From Prosthecobacter dejongeii (GTDB lineage Bacteria; Verrucomicrobiota; Verrucomicrobiia; Verrucomicrobiales; Verrucomicrobiaceae), in assembly GCF_014203045.1 (NCBI RefSeq), contig NZ_JACHIF010000003.1:62001-126000 (forward strand): DNA of 64,000 nt. Direction: 5' to 3'. The position numbers and the translations under genes are program-made. Under the pieces are notes generated by a model. It searched no databases and was not told where the DNA came from. It saw only the letters and a program-made list of their open reading frames with translations. How positions within the stretch are numbered: the stretch's first letter is position 1; the number at the start of each line of letters is the position of its first letter. Of this stretch, positions 9,052 through 17,193 are shown piece by piece.

Positions 9052-9879
9052 ATGAATTTTAATATCTTGTCTGCAATCTATTTTTTTAGCTTGTTCCATA
9101 CTTGCATGTTCAGTGCGGAACCAGATAAACAACAAAACCGCATCATATATAAAGATCAGGGAGGTGAACTTCATCAGGTCTATAACAAAGGAACGGGACA
9201 AAATGTTTTTATGTGGGAACCCAAAGGTGAGAAGGCAGAATTGGTTCACGATTTTAGTGGCGGGCGTAAGATAGCTCCAGGCAAATTCTATCGAATGGGA
9301 GATGAATTGGCCGGTATGACGTGCAGTCCTGTGGGTAGCCTAACCTACCATTTGTTTACGCGCACGGCGGAGGGTTGGCGGGAATCCATTTCCACACCTA
9401 CGGGAAGTATTTCGGTATTTTTCAACCATCAGGAATGGATCTCTACGCGTGAAATAAGGACCTATGATCGTCAGGGGAAACGCATGGACTTTGTCGTCAC
9501 AGACATACCTTTGATCCCAAATTCCCCGGACAATAACGCCAAGCTCATTCTCCTTAATGGCCAGCCTTATCATCCTCGTGGCATTGATATGGGAGGAGCT
9601 ATTTGGGACCAGCCATTAGAAAAGATTTTGGCGGATCACGAGGCTCGCTTAAAAGCCGCCAAGGTGAAAGAAGCTCAGAAATCGGTCCCTAAATCTAGCG
9701 AAAAAAATCCCTCATCCGGAAAGCCTGATGCGGCTACCGGGAAGAAAATTCTCCTGCCGGTTTCAGGGCTGGATGCAGAGAGAGGTACGGCTTTCTACTG
9801 GGCCGTGGGCGGTAGTGTCGCGGCGGTTCTCATCCTCGCTTTTTGGGTGAAAAAATCAGGAGGTTCACGAAAGGGTTAA
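9052..9879 (+). CDS. Exported single-domain paralogue of the four-repeat protein at 59.5 kb, C-terminal membrane anchor
   Basis: The start is taken as ATG at 9052; a TTG at 9046 would overlap the upstream stop. It has a signal peptide, then one copy of a domain marked by DQGGELHQVY, GQNVFMWEPKGEKAELVHDF, FYRMGDELAG, SLTYHLFTRTAEGW, VVTDIPL, ILLNGQPYHPRG and AIWDQPLEKILADHEARL. After a Lys/Ser-rich linker, a transmembrane helix (WAVGGSVAAVLILAFWV) and basic tail follow, so the domain should be held on the outer face of a membrane. The same domain occurs four times at 59502-61706. No named family is recognised. It directly follows the transglutaminase-like gene. Confidence 0.8.
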   Translation: MNFNILSAIYFFSLFHTCMFSAEPDKQQNRIIYKDQGGELHQVYNKGTGQNVFMWEPKGEKAELVHDFSGGRKIAPGKFYRMGDELAGMTCSPVGSLTYHLFTRTAEGWRESISTPTGSISVFFNHQEWISTREIRTYDRQGKRMDFVVTDIPLIPNSPDNNAKLILLNGQPYHPRGIDMGGAIWDQPLEKILADHEARLKAAKVKEAQKSVPKSSEKNPSSGKPDAATGKKILLPVSGLDAERGTAFYWAVGGSVAAVLILAFWVKKSGGSRKG

Positions 9880-10087
9880 ATTGGAAAGAGTAGCTTTTTA
9901 AAAGCTCCCTCTCCCACCTTCAAAATAAGATTAGCCGAGAAATTCATCAGTGACCAAAACGAAGGTCAGGCACTTTAGGCATCGGGAGTTAGGCAAAGAC
10001 CCCGCAGTGAACACCCTCCCGCACCCCTTTGGCAATGCCAATCCGGGCACCCAGCGCTCCGGCACACTTAGCCCCCAGACCACGTTC
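9880..10087. other. Intergenic gap between convergent genes
   Basis: Convergent 3' ends. A short AGCTTTTTAAAAGCT palindrome lies about 15 bp after the plus-strand stop and may act as a weak terminator. Nothing else is recognised. Confidence 0.4.
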
Positions 10088-10120
10088 ATAAAAAAGCAGC
10101 CCGCAGGGAAGCGGGCTGCC
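10088..10120 (-). terminator. Rho-independent terminator of the coiled-coil gene cluster
   Basis: On the minus strand, a 9-bp perfect stem GCAGCCCGC / GCGGGCTGC with a six-base loop is followed by a run of T residues (AAAAAA on the plus strand). It lies 30 bp beyond the stop of the 10151-11023 gene. Confidence 0.92.
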
Positions 10121-10150
10121 GTGTGGGGGAAAGGGGGTCTCAGTCGAGCC

Positions 10151-11023
10151 TCAGCGAGTGGTCACCGTGGGGGAGGTGAACTTCTTGCGCTGGATCTCCA
10201 GCACCTTGCGCTTGGAGGTCAGGATGGCGATCTCGCGATCCAGCCGCTGCGCACGGTCTTTCTGCCGATGGCGGTAGGCCGCTGTGCCTGGTTTCAGGTG
10301 CGCATCCATGCCGACGAAAGGCGCATTCTTCGCCTGCTGCAGTTGGTTGATGCGCTTCGTGATCGCATTGATGTGCGTGCCAAAGACCTTCACTTTTTCG
10401 TCGTAGGTCAGCTCCGCGCCAGTCGGCTCCATGGAGATGTTGCTGTATTGAAACTGCTTCGGCGCGCTGTCCTTGAAGCTGGTGGAACTGGTGGCGACCA
10501 CGGTGTCCAGCGCCTGCGTCGTTTCCGGCTCGATGAGGTCCAGACGGAAGTAATCTTTCAAATGCGCTGGCAGGTCCTGGGCGGGGATTTTCAGGATGCC
10601 ATCGCCCGTCTGCACAGAGAGGTTCGTATCGTCAAAGTTCAGCACCTTCGCCGTGCGCAGCACCTTGCCATCGGGCAGTTCTAAGAACTCGATGACACTG
10701 CCACGGGCCGAGCCGCGGCGGGCCTCCACGATGTTTTGATACGCGCGCTTTTGAGTTTCGATGGCGTCATTCAGGGCCACCATCACACTGCGTGCTTCCA
10801 CCAGGGCTTGGTTCGAGTCATAAAGCCGGCGCTGCAGCTCATAGTGCCGCTTCAGCGTCTCTACATAACTGTGGCGGTCCGCCAGAGCGGTCTTGGACAG
10901 GTTCAACTGCCGCCGGGTGGTTTCCCGCACTTGAGACGCCTCCATCTGCTTGTCCTTCAGGTACGTGAAGAAGGAAAAGCCCACGAGAGCCACACAAAAA
11001 AGAATGCCTAGGATGCTCTTCAT
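10151..11023 (-). CDS. Membrane-anchored coiled-coil protein with a beta-rich 'DGK' domain
   Basis: The 290-residue product has an N-terminal hydrophobic helix (ILGILFCVALVGFSFFTYL), long charged coiled-coil stretches (about 30-105 and 215-280), and between them VIEFLELPDGKVLRTAKVLN...DLPAHLKDYFRLD. That middle block matches the C-terminus of the 159-residue protein encoded at 11467-11946 (ELTLLDGRKLAQVRIL...DLPADLRKTLHY). It is the last gene of a four-gene minus-strand group ended by a strong terminator. An envelope-spanning or scaffold role is inferred; the function is unknown. Confidence 0.72.
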   Translation of the reverse strand: MKSILGILFCVALVGFSFFTYLKDKQMEASQVRETTRRQLNLSKTALADRHSYVETLKRHYELQRRLYDSNQALVEARSVMVALNDAIETQKRAYQNIVEARRGSARGSVIEFLELPDGKVLRTAKVLNFDDTNLSVQTGDGILKIPAQDLPAHLKDYFRLDLIEPETTQALDTVVATSSTSFKDSAPKQFQYSNISMEPTGAELTYDEKVKVFGTHINAITKRINQLQQAKNAPFVGMDAHLKPGTAAYRHRQKDRAQRLDREIAILTSKRKVLEIQRKKFTSPTVTTR

Positions 11024-11033
11024 CGGGGGGGAT

Positions 11034-11384
11034 TTATTCGTTGTTCAGCGTGTGCAGGCGGGAGGATTCCTCGCGCAGCATTTGCAGGTAGGTATTCCGG
11101 CTGGCCATGTTCACCTTCAGGTCCAGCAGCTCCGCCTCCACCTTTTGCACATGCTCACTCAGCGGCGGGTAAAAAGGGTCCGTATTCAGGCCGATCTTGG
11201 CCACCGTGGTGGGCGGGAGTTGCGTGCGGTAGTATTCGATGTGCTGATCGTACAGCGGGATCAGGCGATCCACCTCCTGCTTCTCCTGGAGCAGGGAGGC
11301 CGTCTCTGCCTGGATCTGGCGCAGCTCAAAGCAGCTCGTTAGAAAAGGGGTGATGGCCAGCAGCAGCGTGGCCTTCCAGGTCAT
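11034..11384 (-). CDS. Coiled-coil lipoprotein
   Basis: The start is placed at ATG 11384 (MTWKATLLLAITPFLTSC), because this gives a clean lipoprotein signal with lipobox LTSC; the open frame extends further upstream without coding sense. The mature 100-residue part is mostly alpha-helical with heptad-like spacing (AETASLLQEKQEVDRLIPLY, VQKVEAELLDLKVNMASRN). It lies 10 bp before the 10151-11023 gene. It resembles the lipoprotein encoded at 11991-12350 in size and design, including a central 'LPP' motif. Confidence 0.7.
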   Translation of the reverse strand: MTWKATLLLAITPFLTSCFELRQIQAETASLLQEKQEVDRLIPLYDQHIEYYRTQLPPTTVAKIGLNTDPFYPPLSEHVQKVEAELLDLKVNMASRNTYLQMLREESSRLHTLNNE

Positions 11385-11466
11385 GACAGACCTAGGGCGC
11401 GGAGGCAGGGATAAAGTCTGCATGAAAAAGGGGGGAGGGGAGGGGGACTGAAAAAAAGCGAGAGCT

Positions 11467-11946
11467 TCAGGGGTAGTGCAGGGTCTTGCGCAGATCCGCA
11501 GGCAGGTCGCTCGGCAGCAGCTTTTGCACACCACTGGTTAGGCTGATGGAAAGGCCACTGTCTTCGACTTTCAGGATTCGCACTTGAGCAAGTTTCCGGC
11601 CATCCAGCAGCGTCAGTTCCGGGATGATCCGTCCCACCTGCGCCTGGCGGTCGCGGTTGATGATGTCCACACGCTCCTTGCTCAGGCGGCTCAGTGTGTC
11701 CTTCAGCAGGCGTTCTTTTTCCTGGATGGCAGCTATCTCACCGCGCTTCGCCTGCACCTTTTGTTGCAGCTCCAGCAGGCTCACATAGGTCTGCAAGTCC
11801 GCCCGGCGGGTCAGCACATTCTGCTCATAGCCAGGCAGAGTTTGGCTGAGATCGGCGATCTGCTTTTGGCCCTTGGAGTGCTGGTCATAAAGATACCAGC
11901 CACCCACAGCCGCGGCGAAAATCAGTAAGGCAAAAAAGTTTTTCAT
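11467..11946 (-). CDS. Membrane-anchored coiled-coil protein with C-terminal 'DGR' domain
   Basis: The 159-residue product has an N-terminal anchor (FFALLIFAAAVGGWYLY), a coiled coil at about residues 25-100 (ADLQTYVSLLELQQKVQAKR) and a C-terminal block IIPELTLLDGRKLAQVRILK...DLPADLRKTLHY. The last block is shared with the 10151-11023 product. This kind of domain (L-x-DG-R/K ... V-x-x-V ... G ... K-x-x-x-x-DLP) is common at the ends of verrucomicrobial exported proteins, from my recollection, but has no function known to me. It is the second gene of the four-gene group. Confidence 0.72.
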   Translation of the reverse strand: MKNFFALLIFAAAVGGWYLYDQHSKGQKQIADLSQTLPGYEQNVLTRRADLQTYVSLLELQQKVQAKRGEIAAIQEKERLLKDTLSRLSKERVDIINRDRQAQVGRIIPELTLLDGRKLAQVRILKVEDSGLSISLTSGVQKLLPSDLPADLRKTLHYP

Positions 11947-11990
11947 AATCCAAAAAAGAGGTCAAACAAGAACGGAAAAAGCCACCTCCC

Positions 11991-12350
11991 TCACGGGCGG
12001 GCACGCAGGCTGGCCAGCTCCGCTTCCAGGGCCTTCACCGCCGCATTCGTCGCTTCATAGCTCTGGATCGCCTTGCTCAGTTCCTGCTCTCCCATCTTGA
12101 GGTTCTGCTCCAGCAGACCCACCTGCTTACTTGCCAGTTGGGTCGTGGCTACGCTGGGTGGCAGCTTCTCACGCAGGGCCTGCAGCTTCTGGTCCAGGTC
12201 TTGACTTTCCGCACTCAGAGCCGCCATTTTGGCCTCCAGCTCCCGCTTCTGGGCCTGCACCTGAGTGTAGTTGAAGTCCTTGCAGCTCACTACGCTGAGG
12301 CTTAGAAAGACGCAGGCAAAACGGGCGAAAAAGGAGGCGGCTGCATTCAT
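11991..12350 (-). CDS. Coiled-coil lipoprotein
   Basis: The 119-residue product has a signal peptide ending in a lipobox-like VVSC (Cys23). A continuous helix follows (VQAQKRELEAKMAALSAESQ, VGLLEQNLKMGEQELSKAIQ) interrupted by LREKLPPSVATT. It is the first gene of the minus-strand group and pairs with the 11034-11384 lipoprotein. The pattern lipoprotein / anchored coiled coil / lipoprotein / anchored coiled coil suggests duplication of a two-gene module. Confidence 0.7.
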   Translation of the reverse strand: MNAAASFFARFACVFLSLSVVSCKDFNYTQVQAQKRELEAKMAALSAESQDLDQKLQALREKLPPSVATTQLASKQVGLLEQNLKMGEQELSKAIQSYEATNAAVKALEAELASLRARP

Positions 12351-12544
12351 ACAGGGATGCTCAAAGGCTATCAGGAAGCTTAGGGTATGTCAATCGGGGA
12401 TCCATCTATGGAAGTCAAGGTCAGTCATAGATGTGACAGGATTGTTTCCCTCGTCTCTCCGCAGGGCTTGCAATCTGCTGGATCGGCCCGTAAGTCACCT
12501 CCCGCTTCCTTCCTCCAGCGTTTGTTTTCCTGACCTGTTTTCTC

Positions 12545-13345
12545 ATGCCCGACTGGCTCTCCGTTATCTTGCTTGGCATCATCGAAGGTGTTACCGAGTT
12601 CCTCCCCATCTCCTCCACGGGGCATCTTTTGATTCCCCAGACCCTCGGCTGGTTACCTGCCAAAAGTGACCTCTTTAACGTGGTCATCCAGAGTGGGGCC
12701 GTGCTCGCCGTGCTCGCCGTCTTCACCCAGCGGGTAAAGCAGTTAGCCTTCAGCCTCGGCAGCCCAGAGACGCGGGATTACCTGGCCAAATTAGCCGCCG
12801 CTTTCATCCTCACCGCCGCCGGTGGCCTGGTCATCAAAAAGCTGGATGTGGAGCTGCCAGAAACCGTGCCCCCCGTGGCCTGGGCCACCCTCATCGGTGG
12901 CATCATCATCCTCTGGCTGGAGCGCGTGTATCGGGGGAAAGCAGGCACCACTGAGATCACCTGGGTCGTCGTCGCCGCCGTAGCCGCCGCGCAGCTACTC
13001 GCCGCCGTTTTTCCCGGCACCTCCCGCTCCGGGGCCAGCATCATGATGGCCATGGCCTTCGGCATCGCCCGGCCTGCCGCCACCGAGTTCTCCTTCCTCC
13101 TCGGCATCCCCACCCTCATGGCTGCCGGCGGGCTGAAAATCTTTTCCGAGATCAAAGATCACGGCGTGGGTGGCGAAGACTGGTCCATGGTGGCCCTAGG
13201 CACCCTGGTCAGTGCCCTGTCCGCCTTCGTCGTGGTAAAGTGGCTCATCCGTTTCGTGCAGAGCCACACCTTCAATAGCTTTGCCATCTACCGCATCCTC
13301 CTCGGTGCGGGATTGCTGATTTACGCGGCCACACTCAACCACTGA
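12545..13345 (+). CDS. uppP: Undecaprenyl-diphosphatase (BacA/UppP)
   Basis: The 266-residue polytopic inner-membrane enzyme dephosphorylates undecaprenyl pyrophosphate to recycle the carrier lipid for peptidoglycan and other surface glycans, and gives bacitracin resistance. Both family signatures are present: EGVTEFLPISSTGH (residues 14-27, with catalytic Glu and His) and PGTSRSGASIMMAM (about residue 157 onward, with the catalytic Ser/Arg). Length is typical. It is followed after 12 bp by the DUF2062 gene on the same strand. Confidence 0.97.
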   Translation: MPDWLSVILLGIIEGVTEFLPISSTGHLLIPQTLGWLPAKSDLFNVVIQSGAVLAVLAVFTQRVKQLAFSLGSPETRDYLAKLAAAFILTAAGGLVIKKLDVELPETVPPVAWATLIGGIIILWLERVYRGKAGTTEITWVVVAAVAAAQLLAAVFPGTSRSGASIMMAMAFGIARPAATEFSFLLGIPTLMAAGGLKIFSEIKDHGVGGEDWSMVALGTLVSALSAFVVVKWLIRFVQSHTFNSFAIYRILLGAGLLIYAATLNH

Positions 13346-13357
13346 ACCGCCCCCTGA

Positions 13358-13933
13358 ATGGTTGACTTTGCCAAAGGCTACTTTCGCCGCTCCATCTTCA
13401 AGACCTACCGCTTCTTCAAGCATCCCCGGAAGCTGAAGACCAGCCCCATCATGCGCTGGTTTGCCCGTCACTTTTTGGACAAACGCGTGTGGAAGCCCAC
13501 CCAGCACACCTTTGCGGGCGGCATGGCCGTGGGCCTCTTTGTCACCGTGCAGTTGCTGCCCATCCAGATGCCCACCGCTGCCATCCTGGCCGCCATCTTC
13601 CGGGTGAATATCCCCATCGCCATCGCCCTCTGCTGGCTCAGCAATCCCGCCACCCTCGCCCCCATCGGCCTACTGGAAAACTGGATGGGCACCTGGATCA
13701 TGCATAAGTTTGGCGATCCCACCGCCGCCGCTGCCGCCATCGTGGAAGAGCATGAAACGCTGGCTCGCGGCATCCAGTTTGCCAAGGCCATGTTCCTCGG
13801 CGGCGTCTTCCTGGGCGGCGCACTGGCCCCCGTGGGCTACGTCCTCTCTTACCTCACCTGGGGCGCCATTGATCAGTGGAATAAATTCCGCAGGCAGCCC
13901 GACCTGCCGCTGGAAAAAGGCCCCGATGCCTGA
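13358..13933 (+). CDS. DUF2062 membrane protein
   Basis: The 191-residue product contains the DUF2062 pattern: a basic N-terminus (RSIFKTYRFFKHPRKLKTSP), P-x-x-x-A-x-G-x-A-x-G-x-F centred on THTFAGGMAVGLFVTV-like spacing, LPIQMPTAAILAAIFRVNIP, and SNPATLAPI before the second helix. A further C-terminal hydrophobic segment (FLGGVFLGGALAPVGYVLSY) follows. Members are inner-membrane proteins often beside envelope-lipid genes. Here it sits 12 bp after uppP, so a role in envelope synthesis is plausible. Biochemical function is unknown. Confidence 0.88.
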   Translation: MVDFAKGYFRRSIFKTYRFFKHPRKLKTSPIMRWFARHFLDKRVWKPTQHTFAGGMAVGLFVTVQLLPIQMPTAAILAAIFRVNIPIAIALCWLSNPATLAPIGLLENWMGTWIMHKFGDPTAAAAAIVEEHETLARGIQFAKAMFLGGVFLGGALAPVGYVLSYLTWGAIDQWNKFRRQPDLPLEKGPDA

Positions 13934-13986
13934 GCTGGCGACAGCCTGCTCTTGCACAGCCCCGCAGTCCGCGTCATCATCTCCCC

Positions 13987-14310
13987 ATGCCTCGCAGCCG
14001 TCGTGTCCACTTTGACTGCCTCACCGCCATGCGTGCCCTGGGGGAGCCCACACGCTTCGCTTTGGTGCGTTCTTTGTTAGGCGGCCCCCGCTGTGTGAAT
14101 GACCTGTGCGAAGAACTTTCCGCCACCCCTTACAATGCCTCCAAGCACCTCCGCGTGCTGCGCGAGGCCGGATTGATCGAAGTGGAAAAGCACAGCCAGC
14201 AGCGCGTCTATTCCCTGGCGGAGGCCTTCCGCACACGCATGAAACCCGGCACCCAGACGCTGGATCTCGGCTGCTGCCAGTTTCACCTGGACCAGTTTGA
14301 GGAAGCCTAG
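13987..14310 (+). CDS. ArsR/SmtB-like winged-helix regulator
   Basis: The 107-residue product is close to the usual ArsR length. It shows MRALGEPTRFALVRSLLGGP, then CVNDLCEELSATPYNASKHL (helix-turn-helix with the SKHL recognition helix) and VLREAGLIEVEKHSQQRVYS (wing). Two Cys, in CVNDLC, lie near the position of the CxC metal site of ArsR-type sensors but with spacing C-x4-C. A Cys pair, LGCCQFH, and a His occur near the C-terminus. Metal sensing is therefore possible but not shown. The gene lies 53 bp after the DUF2062 gene. Confidence 0.88.
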   Translation: MPRSRRVHFDCLTAMRALGEPTRFALVRSLLGGPRCVNDLCEELSATPYNASKHLRVLREAGLIEVEKHSQQRVYSLAEAFRTRMKPGTQTLDLGCCQFHLDQFEEA

Positions 14311-14341
14311 GCAGCCCTGCCTCCCTTAGCACCCAAAGTTC

Positions 14342-14361
14342 AAGCTGCCTCCATGCAGCTT
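14342..14361. terminator. Possible terminator hairpin after the ArsR-like gene
   Basis: AAGCTGC and GCAGCTT form a 7-bp stem around CTCCAT. Only a short T-containing tail follows, so termination strength is doubtful. Confidence 0.35.
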
Positions 14362-14456
14362 TCACCCAGGTCTGGTAGATCCGCCCCCTGGATCGTTCCT
14401 CCAAAGAATCACGCCAGCGGGCGCGTACTTTCAGCGGCCCTTCTGCCTTCGCCGCT

Positions 14457-15905
14457 ATGATTTCACCTTCACATGTCCGCAGTGCCCTTTTTTCGCTCTT
14501 TTGGTTAGGCTCCAGTTTTGGGCACGCCTCCCAGCTCCACATCGGCGCTGCCACGGTGGACATCACGCCAGACCGGCCAGTGCCTCTGTCTGGCCAGATG
14601 CACACACGCATTTCGGAAAAGCCCGAGACGCCCATCAGCATCACCGCTTTGGCGCTCGAGTCGCGGGAAGGGGACACCGTGCTGGACCAGGCCATCCTGA
14701 TCTCCTGCGACCTCGTGGCCATCCGCGATGGCATCACTCAAAAAGTGCGTGAAAAAGCCCAGGGAAAGATCCCCGGTTTTGATCTCACCAAGCTCGTCCT
14801 CAATGCCACCCACACGCACACCGCCCCCATCACCACCGACGGTGAAAAATACCGCTTTCTGCGCAAAGGCGTCATGAGTGGGGAGGAGTACACCGCCTTC
14901 CTCACGGACCGCATCGTGGAGGCCGCCGTGCAGAGCTGGGCGCAGCGCCAGCCGGGCAAAGTCGGCTGGGGGCAGGGGCAGGCCGTGGTGGCACAAAACC
15001 GCCGCGCCACCTATGCCGATGGCACGGCCAAAATGTATGGCAAAACCAACCTGCCGGACTTTCGCGGCATCGAAGGTTATGAAGACCATCACCTGGATGT
15101 CCTGTTCTTTTGGGACCTGCAGGATCACCTGCTTGTCACCGCGGTGAACGTTCCTTGCCCCTCCCAGGTGGTGGAGGGGCTCAGCGTCATCCATGCGGAT
15201 TTCTGGGACCCCGTGCGCCGTCAGTTGCGTGAGCGCCATGGCGAAAAGCTGCACGTCCTCGCCTGGACCGGTGCGGGTGGGGACCAGGTGCCGCGCCCCA
15301 TGTTTGATCACGCGGCGGAAGAGCGCATGCGCCGCCTCCGGGGGCTCACCCAGCTTGAGGAAATCGCCCGCCGCATCGTGCGGGGCTGGGAGGAAGCTTA
15401 TGAAGTCGCTCAGCTCGATCCCGTCACCGGCGCCCTGCTTTCCCACCGCGTCCAGACCCTGGACCTGCCCTGGCGCAGAGTCACGGAAAAGGAGCTGGCC
15501 GATGCCACCGCCGAGGCCGCCAAGTACCGAGACAATCCCCAGGAACAGTGGCGCTACCTCTGGAATCAGAGCGTGGTGGACCGCCATGAAACCGAAAAGA
15601 AAGGCACCTCCGGCACCTACGCCATGGAGCTGCACGCCCTGCGCCTGGGGGAGGTAGCCATCGCCACGAATCCCTTTGAACTCTTCACCGACTACGGCGT
15701 GCAGATGAAAGCCCGCAGCCCTGCCGTGCAGACCTTCCTCATCCAGCTTGCGGTAAATTCCGGCGGTTACCTCCCCACCCCGCGCGCCGTGGCCGGTGGC
15801 AGTTACAGCGCCATCATCCAGAGCAGCCGCATCGGCCCAGAGGGCGGCCAAGTGCTCGTCGAGCGCACCGTCGAGGCCTTCAACCAACTTTGGCCAGCCA
15901 AGTAA
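14457..15905 (+). CDS. Exported neutral-ceramidase-like hydrolase
   Basis: The 482-residue product has a signal peptide (ALFSLFWLGSSFGHASQ). The N-terminal region matches the neutral/alkaline non-lysosomal ceramidase-like family: IGAATVDITPDRPVPLSGQM, 'ILISCDLVAI', and the zinc-ligand motif NATHTHTAPIT near residues 118-128. Planctomycetes and Verrucomicrobia carry many such proteins, mostly annotated only by domain, so ceramide as substrate is not established. An amidase acting on lipids or other N-acyl compounds is the general prediction. It is monocistronic here. Confidence 0.85.
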   Translation: MISPSHVRSALFSLFWLGSSFGHASQLHIGAATVDITPDRPVPLSGQMHTRISEKPETPISITALALESREGDTVLDQAILISCDLVAIRDGITQKVREKAQGKIPGFDLTKLVLNATHTHTAPITTDGEKYRFLRKGVMSGEEYTAFLTDRIVEAAVQSWAQRQPGKVGWGQGQAVVAQNRRATYADGTAKMYGKTNLPDFRGIEGYEDHHLDVLFFWDLQDHLLVTAVNVPCPSQVVEGLSVIHADFWDPVRRQLRERHGEKLHVLAWTGAGGDQVPRPMFDHAAEERMRRLRGLTQLEEIARRIVRGWEEAYEVAQLDPVTGALLSHRVQTLDLPWRRVTEKELADATAEAAKYRDNPQEQWRYLWNQSVVDRHETEKKGTSGTYAMELHALRLGEVAIATNPFELFTDYGVQMKARSPAVQTFLIQLAVNSGGYLPTPRAVAGGSYSAIIQSSRIGPEGGQVLVERTVEAFNQLWPAK

Positions 15906-15958
15906 TCCCTCCCCCTTGAGGCACATCTTTGAAAGAAACCACAACCTTCGCGGGTTTT

Positions 15959-15978
15959 ATTTGCCACTTTGCGCAAAT
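15959..15978. promoter_or_regulatory. Inverted repeat upstream of the metal GTPase gene
   Basis: ATTTGC (15959-15964) and GCAAAT (15973-15978) are perfect inverted copies eight bases apart, about 60 bp upstream of the COG0523 start. This could be an operator. It does not match the classical Zur consensus as I know it, so the regulator is open. Confidence 0.3.
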
Positions 15979-16036
15979 TAAATAGCCCCCCTGCGGTGAC
16001 ACTTGCGCACCTGCGTCCCTTGCTTCAAAAGAGCCC

Positions 16037-17155
16037 ATGCCTACCAAAGCACGTTACATCATGATCGGCGGCTTCCTCGGAGCCGGAAAGACCACCACGG
16101 TGGGTCGCCTGGCGCGCCACCTCACGGACCAGGGGCTGCGCGTAGGCCTCATCACCAATGATCAGGCCGGCGGGCTGGTGGATACCAAGCTCCTGCGCGG
16201 CCAAGGCTACGCCACCGAGGAGATCGCTGGCGGCTGCTTCTGCTGCCGGTTCAATACCCTGGTGGATGCGGCTAACAAATTGTCTGACCAATCCAAGCCC
16301 GACGTTTTCATTGCCGAGCCCGTCGGCAGTTGCACGGATCTCGTCGCCACTGTCACCTATCCCCTCCGCCGCATGTATGGGGATGCCTTCACCATCGCCC
16401 CCCTCAGTGTCCTGGTGGACCCCGTGCGGGCGCGCCGCGTCTTCGGCCTGGATGCCGGCGGCACCTTTTCAAACAAGGTCGCCTACATTTTCAAAAAACA
16501 GCTCGAAGAGGCCGACATCATCGTCATCAGCAAGAGCGACCTCATCGGCCAAACCGAGCGTGAGGAACTGCGCGCTGTGCTGGAGCGGGAGTTCCCCCTG
16601 GCCCGCATCGTCACCGCCTCACCCCGGGAGGAAACCGGCCTCGCAGACCTCTTTGTCCAGCTCATGACAGATGAGCAGGCGCGCCGCAATCCCATGGCCG
16701 TGGACTACGAAGTTTATGCCGATGGCGAGGCTCTGCTGGGCTGGCTGAATGCCACCGTCACCCTGAAAGCCACGGAGGAATTCGAGGCCAATGACTTCCT
16801 CCGCGCCCTCGCCACAGACGTGCAGCAGCGCCTGCAAAAAGACGGCACCGAGATCGCCCACTTCAAAATGACTTACAGCCCGGATGACGGCATCGCCGGG
16901 GAGCTGGCCTCCATCAATCTGGTGCGCAGTGACTACATCCCTGAGCTCGGCATGGAACTGGATGAACCCAGCGAAGGCGGTCAGCTCATCGTCAACCTCC
17001 GGGCCGAAGCCGACCCCGCCACCCTCATGCATGCCGTGCAGGCCGGCCTCACCGCCACCGCCGCCCAGTTCCCCACCCTCACCGCCAAGCTGGAGCATGA
17101 AGAACACTTCCGCCCTGGCAAACCCACCCCCACTCACCGGGACGGCAACCAGTAG
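16037..17155 (+). CDS. COG0523 (CobW/Zng-type) metal-chaperone GTPase
   Basis: The 372-residue G3E GTPase has a Walker A GGFLGAGKTT at residues 11-20, the family's metal site GGCFCC (Cys67, Cys69, Cys70, the CxCC motif), and a guanine-specificity segment VISKSDLIG near residue 167. A CobW C-terminal domain follows. COG0523 proteins deliver or allocate metals, often zinc or cobalt, to target proteins using GTP. The gene converges with a TonB-dependent receptor only 38 bp away, which suggests a shared metal theme. Cobalamin genes are absent from the window, so cobW is not assigned. Confidence 0.92.
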   Translation: MPTKARYIMIGGFLGAGKTTTVGRLARHLTDQGLRVGLITNDQAGGLVDTKLLRGQGYATEEIAGGCFCCRFNTLVDAANKLSDQSKPDVFIAEPVGSCTDLVATVTYPLRRMYGDAFTIAPLSVLVDPVRARRVFGLDAGGTFSNKVAYIFKKQLEEADIIVISKSDLIGQTEREELRAVLEREFPLARIVTASPREETGLADLFVQLMTDEQARRNPMAVDYEVYADGEALLGWLNATVTLKATEEFEANDFLRALATDVQQRLQKDGTEIAHFKMTYSPDDGIAGELASINLVRSDYIPELGMELDEPSEGGQLIVNLRAEADPATLMHAVQAGLTATAAQFPTLTAKLEHEEHFRPGKPTPTHRDGNQ

Positions 17156-17193
17156 AGTGGGGCAGGGCAGGGGGAGAGGGACGGTGGAAGGCT

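Noticed and set aside
14505-15944. 479-residue frame opposite the ceramidase-like gene
   Set aside because: The plus strand has a signal peptide and the NATHTHTAP motif. The minus frame has only His/Gly/Ala-rich shadow sequence.
16037-17155. Specific assignment as cobalamin synthesis protein CobW
   Set aside because: No cobalamin genes occur in the window, and many COG0523 proteins act on zinc or other metals.
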